Below are positions 8,263 through 17,209 of a stretch of 64,000 nucleotides of DNA, one piece after another; within the stretch, counting starts at the first letter, position 1, and each line of letters opens with the position of its first letter. Position numbers and translations under genes: made by a program. Under the pieces are notes generated by a model. It was not told where the DNA came from. It saw only the letters and a list, made by a program, of their open reading frames with translations, and made no database searches. Origin of the DNA: Nocardiopsis mwathae (GTDB lineage: Bacteria; Actinomycetota; Actinomycetes; Streptosporangiales; Streptosporangiaceae); the NCBI RefSeq assembly GCF_014201195.1, contig NZ_JACHDS010000001.1, forward strand, positions 1,984,001 to 2,048,000, in the 5' to 3' direction.

Positions 8263-9083
8263 TGCAACCGGGCGGTCAGCCGCTCATAGAGCGGTTCGAG
8301 CTCGCGCACCAGTGAGCCGCCGTCGTCGCCCGGAGGGTCGGTCGTCAGCATCACCGGCTGCGGCGGCCCCTCGCACGCCGGAGGCCGGGGCGGGTCCGGG
8401 GCGGACCAGAAGGCGTCGCCGGTCTGCGGCAGGGGAGGAGCGGCGGGCAGCGGAGGACAGGGAAGGTCCGCGAACAGGGCGGCCTCGTCTTCCCGTTCCC
8501 GAGCCGTCCCGCCCCCCGGCTCCGCGGCGGCGCGTGCCGCCCGGCGCAGCTCGGACAGGAACTCCCCGCGTTCCCTGCCGAGCCAGGCGAGCAGCAGGAA
8601 CGGGTCGGAGTCCAGCATGCCGGCCAGAGCCTGGAGCACCGCCGCCACATGCGTGCACACCCCTTCCCACCCCGGGCAGGAGCATGCCAGTGCCAGGTCG
8701 CCGACGCCGCGCGGGAAGAGGGGGACACCCAGGACGTCGAAGACCCGCTCCACCTCCGGCGGCAACCCCCCGGCCAGCAGCCGGGCGCGGAACAGCGGCT
8801 GCCCGGCCAGCGCCGCGACCACCGTCGCCCACTCCTCCTCGTCCAGCGTCGGCAGGATCAGGCTCACGCGGTAGGGGCTCCCGCCGGAGTCGTGCACCTT
8901 GGCGAGCACCTCGCCCGGTGACACCCTGAGGTCGTGCACCGCGTCCTGGGCCGCACGGTGTCGCCCGTGCCCCAGCCGCACGCCCTCGGGGCCCGATTCC
9001 ATCGCCTCGACGAAGCGGCGCGACCACCACGAGCGACCCTGGACGGGTCCGCCGCCGGTGCCGCGCGTGCCACCCTGGCTCAT
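8259..9083 (-). CDS. SWIM zinc-finger protein
   Basis: The start ATG at 9083 overlaps the helicase stop by 4 bp (ATGA) and gives 274 residues. The SWIM motif CSCPGWEGVCTHVAAVL (CxCx6CxH, about residues 134-150) should bind zinc. The N-terminal part (GRSWWSRRFVEAME, VSPGEVLAKVHDSGGSPYRV) matches the partner of actinobacterial SNF2 helicases. It is translated directly after the helicase, so the two probably act together on nucleic acid. The exact role is not established. Confidence 0.85.
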   Translation of the reverse strand: MSQGGTRGTGGGPVQGRSWWSRRFVEAMESGPEGVRLGHGRHRAAQDAVHDLRVSPGEVLAKVHDSGGSPYRVSLILPTLDEEEWATVVAALAGQPLFRARLLAGGLPPEVERVFDVLGVPLFPRGVGDLALACSCPGWEGVCTHVAAVLQALAGMLDSDPFLLLAWLGRERGEFLSELRRAARAAAEPGGGTAREREDEAALFADLPCPPLPAAPPLPQTGDAFWSAPDPPRPPACEGPPQPVMLTTDPPGDDGGSLVRELEPLYERLTARLH

Positions 9084-12000
9084 CGGGTCACCGCCTCCGG
9101 GGCCAGCCGGACCACCTCGCGCAGTTCCTCGGTGGACAGCTCGGTCAGCCACTCCTCACCCGTGGCGATCACCCCCTGCGCCAGCGCCTTCTTGCGCTCG
9201 ATCATCTCGTCCACCCGCTCCTCCAGCGTTCCGACGCAGACCAGTTTGCGCACCTGCACGTCGCGCCGCTGCCCGATGCGGAACGCCCGGTCGGTGGCCT
9301 GGTCCTCCACCGCGGGGTTCCACCACCGGTCGATGTGCACGACCTGGTTGGCCGCGGTCAGGTTGAGCCCGGTCCCGGCGGCCTTGAGCGACAGCAGGAA
9401 CACCATCGGCTCGGTGGAGGACTGGAAGCGCTCCATCATCTCCTCGCGCCGCGCCCGCGGTGTGCCGCCGTGCAGCCACAGCACCTCGCGGTCGAGCCGC
9501 GCCGCCAGGTAGGGCGCCAGCCGGTCCCCCAGCGCGGTGTACTGCGTGAAGCACAGCGCCTTGTCGCCCTCGGCCAGCGCCTCCGCCAGCAGGCCCTCCA
9601 GCCGCTCCAGCTTCCCCGACCGCCCGGCCAGGGGCGATCCGTCACCCAGGAACTGGGCCGGGTGGTTGCAGATCTGCTTGAGCCGCGCCATCGTCCCCAG
9701 CACCAGGCCCTTGCGCTGGATCCCGTCCGCCCCGTCGATCCGCTCCGTCATCTCGTCGACCGCCGCCCTGTACAGCGACGCCTGCTCGGCGGTGAGCGTG
9801 CACCAGGTGAGCATCTCGTGTTTCTCCGGCAGGTCGGAGATGATCGCCCGGTCGGTCTTGAGCCGCCGCAGGATGAACGGGCCGGTCAGACGCTTGAGCA
9901 GCGCGGTCTCGGCCCGCCCGCCCGCCGCCTCGTCGCCGGTGCCGGACACCTCGCGCTCGACCCGGTCGGCGATCCCCCGCCGGAACGCGGCCTCCGAACC
10001 CAGCAGCCCTGGATTGGCGAACTCCATGATCGCCCACAGCTCGCCGAGGTTGTTCTCCACCGGTGTGCCGGTGAGCGCGATACGGCAGTCGGCGTTCAGA
10101 TCCCGCACCGCCCGCGCCTGCCGGGTGCCGCTGTTCTTGATCGCCTGGGCCTCGTCGCACACCACGCGGTGCCACGGCATCGCGGCCAGCTCCTCGGCAT
10201 CGCGCAGCACCACCCCGTAGGTGGTCACGATCAGGTCGGTCACCCCCACGATCCGGGCCAGCGCGTTGCCGTGCGGCCGATTCGGCCCGTGGTGGACATG
10301 GACGCGCAGGTCCGGGGCGAAGAGCGCGGCTTCGCGCTGCCAGTTGCCGACCAGCGACACCGGGCAGACGAGCAGGGTGGGACCGGGCGCGGTCCGCCCG
10401 CCCCCGGCACGTTCCCGCGCACGCTCATCGGTGAGCAGCGCCAGTAGCTGCACGGTCTTGCCGAGGCCCATATCGTCGGCGAGGACCGCGCCCAGGCCGA
10501 GCGATCCGAGGAAGCGGAGCCAGGCGGCGCCGCGACGCTGGTAGGGGCGGAGCGTCCCGTCGAAGTCGTCGGGGGTGGCCATCGGGGTGAGGCGCTGCTC
10601 GGCCGCCCCGCCGAGCAGGGCACCCAGCGCGCCGTCGGCGTCGACGTCGGTGACGGGCAGCGGCGCGGCGTCCGGCGCCATCACCGCGCGCAGCGCCGCG
10701 TCGCGGCGCATGGTGCCGCGCCCGCGGCGGCGCAGGAAGTCCAGGGCGGTGCGCAGGTGCGCCGGGTCGACCTCCACCCAGCGTCCGCGCAGCCGGACCA
10801 GCGGCTGCTTGAGCCGGGCGAGCTCGGCGAGTTCGTCGATGTCCACGGCCTGGTCGCCGAGGACCGCCTCGAAGGAGAAGTCCACCAGGTCGGTCGGCCC
10901 GATTCCGCCCCCGCGGCCAGGAGGTGCGGGCCGCTTGTCGCGGGTGGTCAGCCGGAGCCCCAGCGCGCTGCGGCCGGTCCACTCCGGCAGCACGACCGCG
11001 AAGCCGGCGGCGCTCAGCCGCGGGGCGATGTCGCGGATGAAGGCGTAGGCGCCGCCGGTGCCCATGGTCAGGGCGGAGGGAGCGAGTTCGCGCAAGGCGC
11101 CGTGGACGGCGGGGTAGTGGCGGGCGGCCCGGGAGAGGTCGCGCAGCACCGTCGACTCGACGTCGTCGGGCAGCCAGGTGCCGCCAGCGCCCAGCCACAG
11201 GTCGGCGAGTGACAGCTGCAGGCTCGGGTCGGACGCCGACTGCACCCAGAACTCCACCCGCCACACCCCACCGCCCGCGGGCGGACGTTCGGTGCCCCTC
11301 TCGCCGGCACCGGCCGCGGCGTGGTCGGGGGCAGCGGCGTCACGGTCGGGTTCGATCAGACGGAACAGCAGCCGAGCGCGGCCCCGGGGGCCGTGGGCCG
11401 CCCGGTGCCAGTCGCGCAGCCGCGCCGCCGATCGGCCCGTGTCGGCGTCGGTGGTAACGCGGGCGTCGGGCCCGGTCAACGCCGCACGCAGCGACCGCCC
11501 GTCACGCCGGTGGCGGTGGCCGAGCGGGCCGAGGCGGTCGCGGGCGACGGCGTCCACCAGGTCGCACAGGGCCGTGAAGACCGGCGTGCCCGCCTCCGCG
11601 CCGGTCGGATCCAGGTGCGCCCGGGCGGCGGCGGGCGCGGTACTGCTCAGGGCGGCCAGGTGCCGGGCGTCGGTGTCGGAGAGGACCGGGCGCCACCGGG
11701 CGTGGGCGGGGTCGCCGACGAGCAGGGGGAGGAGCCGCCCGCGGGAGACCAGGTGGCCTGCGAATTCGGCGACAGCGAGGAGGTGGCGCAGGCCCGGGCC
11801 CAGGGCCAGGTCACCGACGTCATGGGCGGTGGAGAGGAGGGTCGGCAGCCGCGCCGCGGCTGCCGACGGGATGCGCAGGGCGGGGACCCGCCACCGCCGC
11901 AGGGCCGGGGCCTCCACGTGGGGAGCATCGGGGATCGGTCCCAGGGCGGGGGAGGGGAGGGGGTGGGTCGGAGAGCCGGGCAGGTGGAGTTCCGTCTCGG

Positions 12001-12247
12001 TCGGTGCCGCCGCGGTGAGGGCCGCCGGGTGGGTCGCCGGGAGTTCGGAGTCGCCGCCGCGGGCCAGAGCGGTGATCGCGTCGCGCAGCGCGGCGGACGG
12101 CGCTGCGTACGGGTGCGGCCTGACGGCCGCGCGCGCACCGGTCCGGGCCGACCCGGTGGCGTCCTCTCCCCACAGGACCAGGGCGCCGGTGCCGTCCGTC
12201 GATCCGATGTCGGCCGCGCTCTCCCAGTGGCCGTGCAGGACCAGCAC
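9080..12247 (-). CDS. SNF2-family DEAD/DEAH helicase
   Basis: The 1055-residue protein has a long N-terminal SNF2-associated region, then Walker A ADDMGLGKTVQLLALL (about residue 590), DEAQ box VCDEAQAIKN, motif III LTGTPVENNLGELWAIMEFANPG, and the C-terminal helicase half with LSLKAAGTGLNLTAANQVVHIDRWWNPAVEDQATDRAFRIGQ. It is a HepA/Rad54-like ATP-driven DNA translocase. Start GTG has GGGGAGA just upstream. It forms an operon with the downstream SWIM gene by a 4-bp overlap. Such pairs occur widely in actinobacteria, and a repair or chromatin role is inferred. Confidence 0.9.
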   Translation of the reverse strand: MLVLHGHWESAADIGSTDGTGALVLWGEDATGSARTGARAAVRPHPYAAPSAALRDAITALARGGDSELPATHPAALTAAAPTETELHLPGSPTHPLPSPALGPIPDAPHVEAPALRRWRVPALRIPSAAAARLPTLLSTAHDVGDLALGPGLRHLLAVAEFAGHLVSRGRLLPLLVGDPAHARWRPVLSDTDARHLAALSSTAPAAARAHLDPTGAEAGTPVFTALCDLVDAVARDRLGPLGHRHRRDGRSLRAALTGPDARVTTDADTGRSAARLRDWHRAAHGPRGRARLLFRLIEPDRDAAAPDHAAAGAGERGTERPPAGGGVWRVEFWVQSASDPSLQLSLADLWLGAGGTWLPDDVESTVLRDLSRAARHYPAVHGALRELAPSALTMGTGGAYAFIRDIAPRLSAAGFAVVLPEWTGRSALGLRLTTRDKRPAPPGRGGGIGPTDLVDFSFEAVLGDQAVDIDELAELARLKQPLVRLRGRWVEVDPAHLRTALDFLRRRGRGTMRRDAALRAVMAPDAAPLPVTDVDADGALGALLGGAAEQRLTPMATPDDFDGTLRPYQRRGAAWLRFLGSLGLGAVLADDMGLGKTVQLLALLTDERARERAGGGRTAPGPTLLVCPVSLVGNWQREAALFAPDLRVHVHHGPNRPHGNALARIVGVTDLIVTTYGVVLRDAEELAAMPWHRVVCDEAQAIKNSGTRQARAVRDLNADCRIALTGTPVENNLGELWAIMEFANPGLLGSEAAFRRGIADRVEREVSGTGDEAAGGRAETALLKRLTGPFILRRLKTDRAIISDLPEKHEMLTWCTLTAEQASLYRAAVDEMTERIDGADGIQRKGLVLGTMARLKQICNHPAQFLGDGSPLAGRSGKLERLEGLLAEALAEGDKALCFTQYTALGDRLAPYLAARLDREVLWLHGGTPRARREEMMERFQSSTEPMVFLLSLKAAGTGLNLTAANQVVHIDRWWNPAVEDQATDRAFRIGQRRDVQVRKLVCVGTLEERVDEMIERKKALAQGVIATGEEWLTELSTEELREVVRLAPEAVTR

Positions 12248-12435
12248 CTCTCATCTCCCCTTGCCTGTTCCCAGTGGATGCGGTGCTGGACCGTCCGCTC
12301 GGCCCGACCCCGATCCGCGACCCTACCGGGCCGCAGCCCCCCGGCCGAGCCCTCATCCCACCACGCCCCGGTGACATCCGGCGCTCGGGCGGCCTGCGTG
12401 GGCGGCCGTTGCGCGGCATGGGTGAGGATGGCGGC

Positions 12436-12828
12436 ATGACGTGGTGGATTCGCGCCCTGTACGAGGACGAGGGCCTGTGGTCGTACTTCGAGGCCGATGA
12501 CGAGGGCTGGGCGGCGCGCCACGTCGAGATCCGGGCGGCGGACGGGGCGCCGACGGCGGCCTGCCTGCGGGAGGTGCTGCATCTGCGGGACCACGGCGAT
12601 CTCGGCGCCATGGCCTGCTACGAGCGGCGGTACGGCGTTCTCGCGGAGGGGAGCCTGGAGGGGTGGCGGGACCACGCGGGGGCCGTCGAGATGTCGGGGG
12701 ACGAGTTCGAGCGGTTGTGGGCGAAGGCCCGGCGGGCGCTGGGGAGGTCGGCCGGAACCGCGTGTGGCCCGGGGTGCCCGGGCCACACGCCGGGGATCGC
12801 GTCGGCCCAGTTCGAATCTACGCCGTAA
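12436..12828 (+). CDS. Hypothetical protein
   Basis: The frame encodes 130 residues from ATG 12436 (MTWWIRALYEDEGLWSYFEADDEGWAARHVEI); an upstream in-frame ATG at 12418 is possible. The protein is acidic and tryptophan-rich, with no motif recognised and no signal peptide or membrane segment. Codon bias is normal, which supports a real gene. The last codons and TAA stop lie inside a dispersed repeat (12815-12898), so the native C-terminus may have been replaced by the repeat. Confidence 0.6.
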   Translation: MTWWIRALYEDEGLWSYFEADDEGWAARHVEIRAADGAPTAACLREVLHLRDHGDLGAMACYERRYGVLAEGSLEGWRDHAGAVEMSGDEFERLWAKARRALGRSAGTACGPGCPGHTPGIASAQFESTP

Positions 12829-12898
12829 AGGTGCCGGATGTGGGATTCCACCGGTCCACGGCACAACCGACATCGGTGCGGCTGCGCCGCACGACCCC
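12815..12898 (+). repeat. Dispersed repeat, copy A
   Basis: It begins ATCTACGCCGTAAAGGTG and ends in the hairpin GTGCGGCTGCGCCGCAC. Copies B and C (21830-21910 and 23541-23620) share both ends at similar spacing (57-61 nt between ATCTACG and the hairpin). The upstream gene stops inside it. Confidence 0.55.
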
Positions 12899-12936
12899 CG
12901 CGGCGCGCCCGGCCGCCCCGGGCCGCGCCTCAGCGG

Positions 12937-13509
12937 TCATGCGCCGGACAGTTCCAGCTGCAGCACGTGGGAGACCAGGTCGACCATCACTGCCTTGACC
13001 GACTCCCGCTCCCGCGCGTCGCAGAGCATGACCGGCACGCCCGCATCCAGGTCCAGCGCGACCCGTACGTCCTCCGGCACGTGTGAGCGGTGCCCGTCGA
13101 AGCAGTTCACGGCCACCACGAACGGCAGGTGCCGCTGCTCGCAGAAGTCGATCGCCTCGAAGCACTCGGCCAGCCGCCGCGTGTCGGCCAGCACGATCGC
13201 GCCCAGGGCGCCCTCCGCGAGCTCGTCCCACATGAACGAGAAGCGCCCCTGCCCGGGCGTGCCGAACATGTAGATGACCGTCCGCTCGTCGAGGGTGATC
13301 CGGCCGAAGTCGAGCGCCACGGTGGTGGTCGTCTTGTCCTCCACGCCCTGCAGGTCGTCGACGCCGGTGCTCTCCTCGGTCATCACCTCCTCGGTGTGCA
13401 GCGACTCGACCTCGCTGAGCGCGGCGACCAGCGTGGTCTTTCCGGCTCCGAACCCGCCGGCGACGAGGATCTTCAGGGTGTCGGGAACGATGCCCCCGGT
13501 GTCGGACAT
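12937..13509 (-). CDS. cvnD: Conservon GTPase CvnD-like (ATP/GTP-binding protein)
   Basis: The 190-residue Ras-like small GTPase has P-loop GGFGAGKTTL (about residue 18), G2/G3 region TTTTVALDFGRI and MFGTPGQGRFSFMWDEL (the expected DxxG is altered to GTPGQ, as in this family), and G4-like VAVNCFDG in place of NKxD. It is the last gene of cvnA-B-C-D. In Streptomyces, conservon products form a membrane-associated complex resembling eukaryotic GPCR signalling. The start ATG lies 14 bp after the DUF742 gene. No P450 (cvnE) gene follows. Confidence 0.9.
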   Translation of the reverse strand: MSDTGGIVPDTLKILVAGGFGAGKTTLVAALSEVESLHTEEVMTEESTGVDDLQGVEDKTTTTVALDFGRITLDERTVIYMFGTPGQGRFSFMWDELAEGALGAIVLADTRRLAECFEAIDFCEQRHLPFVVAVNCFDGHRSHVPEDVRVALDLDAGVPVMLCDARERESVKAVMVDLVSHVLQLELSGA

Positions 13510-13523
13510 GAGGTGCCCCCTCT

Positions 13524-13901
13524 TCACAGCGCGCGGATGCGCTCGATGACGGATCGCAGGGTCTGCGCGTCGGGCCGGTGCTGCTGCCAGGGCGAGATGT
13601 GCACCATGACGTGCCCGCGGTCGAGCAGGTCGGCGATGAGGATGCGCAGGACGCCCAGTGGAAGGCGGGTGCGTGCGGCGACCTCGGCGACCGAGACGGG
13701 GCGGGCGCACTCGCCCATGACCGACAGGTGTTCCGGCTCCAGCTCGGCGGGCTCCATCGTGGGGACGGCGACCACCTGCGAGGTCATCGCGAAGTCGGTG
13801 CGCGAGGGCCGGGTGCGCCCGCCGGTCAGGGAGAAGGGCCGGATCAGCCGCCCGTTGTCGGCGGTGGCCGGATCGCTGTTCTCGACCTCCATGGCGGTCA
13901 C
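13524..13901 (-). CDS. cvnC: Conservon DUF742 protein CvnC-like
   Basis: The 125-residue protein has RLIRPFSLTGGRTRPSRTDFAMTSQVVA, then a winged-helix-like segment PVSVAEVAARTRLPLGVLRILIADLLDRGHVMVH, diagnostic of DUF742. It is the third gene of the conservon. GTG start overlaps the roadblock stop by 4 bp (GTGA). It probably bridges the sensor complex and the GTPase, by family knowledge. Confidence 0.9.
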   Translation of the reverse strand: MTAMEVENSDPATADNGRLIRPFSLTGGRTRPSRTDFAMTSQVVAVPTMEPAELEPEHLSVMGECARPVSVAEVAARTRLPLGVLRILIADLLDRGHVMVHISPWQQHRPDAQTLRSVIERIRAL

Positions 13902-14347
13902 CCACCCAGGGTGGTCTCGGCGGCGCCACGACGCCCCGACGTGCGCGGTAGCGCGGACAGGTGGGGGCCGACCTGGCGCACCAGCCGGTTGATCTCGTAG
14001 GCGACCTGGCCGATGTCGCAGCTGGAGTCGGCCACGAGGCTCAGGTGCGCGCCGTAGCCCGCGGCCAGGACGAACAGGAAGACGTTGTCCATCTCGACGA
14101 TGGTCTGGCGGACCTCCTCGGCCCCCAGCTGCTTGCGGGCGCCCTTGGCCAGGCTGGAGAAGCCCGAGGTGATCGCGGCGATGCGTTCCGCCCGGTCGCG
14201 GTCGATGCCCGTGGATCCGGAGAGCAGCAGCCCGTCGGCGGAGACCAGGACCGCCTCACGGGCGCCGGCGACGCGGTGCACGAGATCGGTCAGCAGCCAG
14301 TCCAGGTGGGTGGACGCGCTCGGCGGAGTGGTGGTCGCCTCGTTCAT
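13898..14347 (-). CDS. cvnB: Roadblock/LC7 protein CvnB-like
   Basis: The 149-residue roadblock/LC7 domain reads LDWLLTDLVHRVAGAREAVLVSADGLLLSGS then ERIAAITSGFSSLAKGA and FLFVLAAGYGAHLSLVADSSCDIGQVAYEI. These proteins act as partners or activators of small GTPases, here the CvnD-like protein two genes downstream. ATG start overlaps the kinase stop by 4 bp. Confidence 0.92.
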   Translation of the reverse strand: MNEATTTPPSASTHLDWLLTDLVHRVAGAREAVLVSADGLLLSGSTGIDRDRAERIAAITSGFSSLAKGARKQLGAEEVRQTIVEMDNVFLFVLAAGYGAHLSLVADSSCDIGQVAYEINRLVRQVGPHLSALPRTSGRRGAAETTLGG

Positions 14348-16770
14348 CGGCTCTCCTCGGTGTTCGTCATGTCGTCTCCGGTTCCGCTCTCCGAGCGCCG
14401 CCCCTCGCGGGTGCCCGACTGGAGGGCGCTCATCATGTCGCGGATCTCCTCCAGCGGACGCGTCGCGTCCGCTGCCTCGGTCGTCATCGCCTCGGTCGGT
14501 GGAGCGGGGAGGGAAAGGCCCTGGCGCCGGGATGTGCGGACGCGCCGCGGCAGCCCCTTGTAGGTGTCGCCGGTCGGGGCGACGGGGGCCGGATGCGGCG
14601 GGCCGTCGCCCGCGGCGTCCGGGGCCGGTGCGGCTCCCGACGCGTCGGGAGCGGGGGAGAGGGGCGGTGATGCCGGCCGTGTGGGGTCGGCCGCGGGGGA
14701 CGTGTGGTCGGTGGAGGGGGCCGTGCCGTCGTCCGCGCCGGGGCGGCCCTGCGGCTCGCCCATGGGCGGCCGGGGGGCGGCGGGAGCCGCCTCCGGTGCC
14801 GGGCGCCGGGCCGCATCGATGCGGGTGCCGGAGGTGGCGGGCGCGCCGTCGGCGATGGTCTGCGGCGGCAGTACGACGATGGCCTGGGTGCCGTTGTAGG
14901 GCGACGGGCGCAGGGTCACCTTCAGCCCGTGCCGCTCGGCGATGGTCGCCACGACGAACAGTCCGAGCTGGGAGTCCTCGCGCATGTCGGCGAGGTCGAA
15001 GTCGGGGGGCGCGGCGAGCAGGGCGTTGGCGCGCTCGTAGCGCTCGGGGGGCATGCCCAGTCCGCGGTCCTCGACCTCCAGGGCGTAGTGGCCGTTGGCC
15101 AGCGATTCGCCGCGCACGGTCACGCTGGAGTGGGGCGGGGAGAAGGAGGTGGCGTTCTCCAGCAGTTCGGCGAGGAGCCGGACGAGGTCGCGCCCGGCGT
15201 CGCCCTGGACGGACACGCCGGGCATGGGCAGCAGGCGGACCCGCTGGTAGTCCTCGATCTCACTGGAGGCGGCCCGTGCGGCGTCCTGGAGCGTGACGGG
15301 GTCGCTGCGGCGGGCGGGGCGGGCGGTACTGCCTCCGGTGAGCAGCATCAGGTTCTCGGCGTTGCGCCGCAGCTGGGTGCTGAGGTGGTCGATCCGGAAC
15401 AGGGCCTCCAGCACGTCAGGGTCGGTCTCGGAGTGCTCCAGGGTGTCGAGCAGGCCGAGTTGGCGGTGCACGAGGGTCTGGGTGCGGCGGGCGACGTTGC
15501 GGAAGAGGTTGCGGACCCCGGCACGCAGCCGGGTCTCCTCGACGGCGGCGGTGACGGCTGCCCGTTGAGCGGTGTTGAACGCCTCGGTGACCTGGCCGAT
15601 CTCGTCGTTGCGCAACACCGGGATGTCGGGTGCCTCGGCTTTGACGTCGACGTTCTGCCCGGCGCGCAGGCGGGCGGTGATGGTCGGCAGGCGGGTGTCG
15701 GCGTAGTCGAGGGTGGCCTCGCGCAGGTTCTGCATGCGGAAGCCGAGTCGGCGGGTGAAGCGCAGCGAGACCGTCAGCGAGGTGAGGACGGCGACCAGCG
15801 AGACCGTGCTCAGCGCGATGGCGCGCCACAGCAGGGAGGTGGCCTCGCCGTGGATGTCGGTGGTGACGGCCTCGGTGCGGTTCTCCTCGACCTTCTGGAA
15901 GTCGATGTCCACGGCCTCCTTGGCGGCCTTCCACGACTGGGCGTTGACCGGGACGGGTGTGGAGCGCTCGGGGGCGGCGGCGACGACCGTGTCCTCCAGG
16001 GCGCGCACGGTGCGGAAGAAGGCGCTGTCGACCAGGCCGTCGAAGATCGCACGCTCGCTGTCGCTGAGGTCGGGGGTGATCTGGGTGTGGAGGTAGCGCT
16101 GGGCGCCGACCGCGGCGGCGAACTCGGCGTGGTCGTCGGTGGTCCAGTCGTCGGCGGCGTGGGCGTAGGTGAGAATGGCGTCCTCGCGGGCCATGAGCTC
16201 GCGGGCACGCAGCAGCGAGGTGAGGCTGTGGGTGTTGTGGGCGAGGCGGCCCTCGACGAGTTCGGCCTGGGCGTCCCAGATGCGCAGTGCGTCCTCGATC
16301 GCGCCGTCGTAGTAGGCGGCGGCGTCGGCGCGGCCGGGGGTGGCCTCGTCGAGGGCGCTGCGGTGGTCGTTGAGCCCGTCGAGGGTGGTGTCGAAGCTCT
16401 GGACGCGGGTGGCGGCCGGATGGGGGGCGCCGGAGTCGATGGCGGCGCGGAACCCGTCGACGGTCTCGTCGGTCTGGGAGCGGATACGTGCCAGGGTGTC
16501 GTAGCGGGGGGTGCGACTTTCGGCGCGGGCGCCGGCGATGTACTCCATCGTGTAGCGGCGCTCGGCCTGCAGGTCGGCGATGACGTCGAGAACGGGGGCG
16601 CCGACGTCCTCGGTGAAAGCGGCGGTGGCGCGCAGCTCCAGCATGTCCTGGACGAGGACGGTCGTGAAGACGGCCCACAGGGCGAGCAGCGCGGCGCTGG
16701 GCAGGAGGGACAGGGCGATCAGCCGCGACCGGAGGGATCGGCGCTGCTCAGTGGGCATGGGGGTGCTCAT
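14344..16770 (-). CDS. cvnA: Conservon sensor histidine kinase CvnA-like
   Basis: The 808-residue protein has an N-terminal membrane helix (LIALSLLPSAALLALWAVFTTVLV), a NIT-type extracellular sensing region, a second helix (AIALSTVSLVAVLTSLTVSL, about residue 315) and a HAMP-like linker. The H-box is LFRIDHLSTQLRRNAENLMLLTG and the ATPase N-box is LAELLENATSFSPP, followed by DRGLGMPP. A Pro/Ala/Asp-rich disordered tail of about 170 residues follows. It is first gene of the cvnABCD operon, each joint overlapping or nearly so. The signal is unknown. Confidence 0.92.
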   Translation of the reverse strand: MSTPMPTEQRRSLRSRLIALSLLPSAALLALWAVFTTVLVQDMLELRATAAFTEDVGAPVLDVIADLQAERRYTMEYIAGARAESRTPRYDTLARIRSQTDETVDGFRAAIDSGAPHPAATRVQSFDTTLDGLNDHRSALDEATPGRADAAAYYDGAIEDALRIWDAQAELVEGRLAHNTHSLTSLLRARELMAREDAILTYAHAADDWTTDDHAEFAAAVGAQRYLHTQITPDLSDSERAIFDGLVDSAFFRTVRALEDTVVAAAPERSTPVPVNAQSWKAAKEAVDIDFQKVEENRTEAVTTDIHGEATSLLWRAIALSTVSLVAVLTSLTVSLRFTRRLGFRMQNLREATLDYADTRLPTITARLRAGQNVDVKAEAPDIPVLRNDEIGQVTEAFNTAQRAAVTAAVEETRLRAGVRNLFRNVARRTQTLVHRQLGLLDTLEHSETDPDVLEALFRIDHLSTQLRRNAENLMLLTGGSTARPARRSDPVTLQDAARAASSEIEDYQRVRLLPMPGVSVQGDAGRDLVRLLAELLENATSFSPPHSSVTVRGESLANGHYALEVEDRGLGMPPERYERANALLAAPPDFDLADMREDSQLGLFVVATIAERHGLKVTLRPSPYNGTQAIVVLPPQTIADGAPATSGTRIDAARRPAPEAAPAAPRPPMGEPQGRPGADDGTAPSTDHTSPAADPTRPASPPLSPAPDASGAAPAPDAAGDGPPHPAPVAPTGDTYKGLPRRVRTSRRQGLSLPAPPTEAMTTEAADATRPLEEIRDMMSALQSGTREGRRSESGTGDDMTNTEESR

Positions 16771-17209
16771 TGTGGGTGGTGGTGGGGGGCGGGCGGGGGT
16801 GCCGTGGCGTCCGGTGGCGGGAGGTCGGCCGGACGGGTTTCGGTCGGGGGCGGACGTGGAACCTGGGATGGGGATACGAGAGGTGCGGGTCCTGAGCTAA
16901 CCGGGGATCGGCGATTATCGCAAGCTTTGCCCGATGTGGGCATTCTGTGATGTTTATGTAATGGAGCGTTATTTCTCCTGGTTGGCGTGATGGGAAAGTT
17001 GATTGTTCAGATACTTTGTCTGTTTTTTCCGAATTGTCCGTGATGGGTTCTCGGAATCGTTACCGTTTCCCCGCGTTTCCCATGGCATCGTGAGGGCTTG
17101 CCCGCACCGACCGCACCGGTCGCCTCTCCCGCCCCATCCCCTCCATCACCCGAAATCCCCCCGGACCACGCGGGGACCGCCCCCGCGCCCCGTTGCCAAA
17201 GGACGTGCA
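16771..17209. other. AT-richer divergent promoter region
   Basis: These 439 bp separate the conservon from the ABC operon. The stretch 16920-17070 is unusually A/T-rich for this DNA (T-runs around 17020-17030), as expected for promoters. TTGTCC near 17035 with a downstream TCGTTA-like hexamer is a weak candidate for the importer. No gene or clear operator was seen. Confidence 0.35.
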
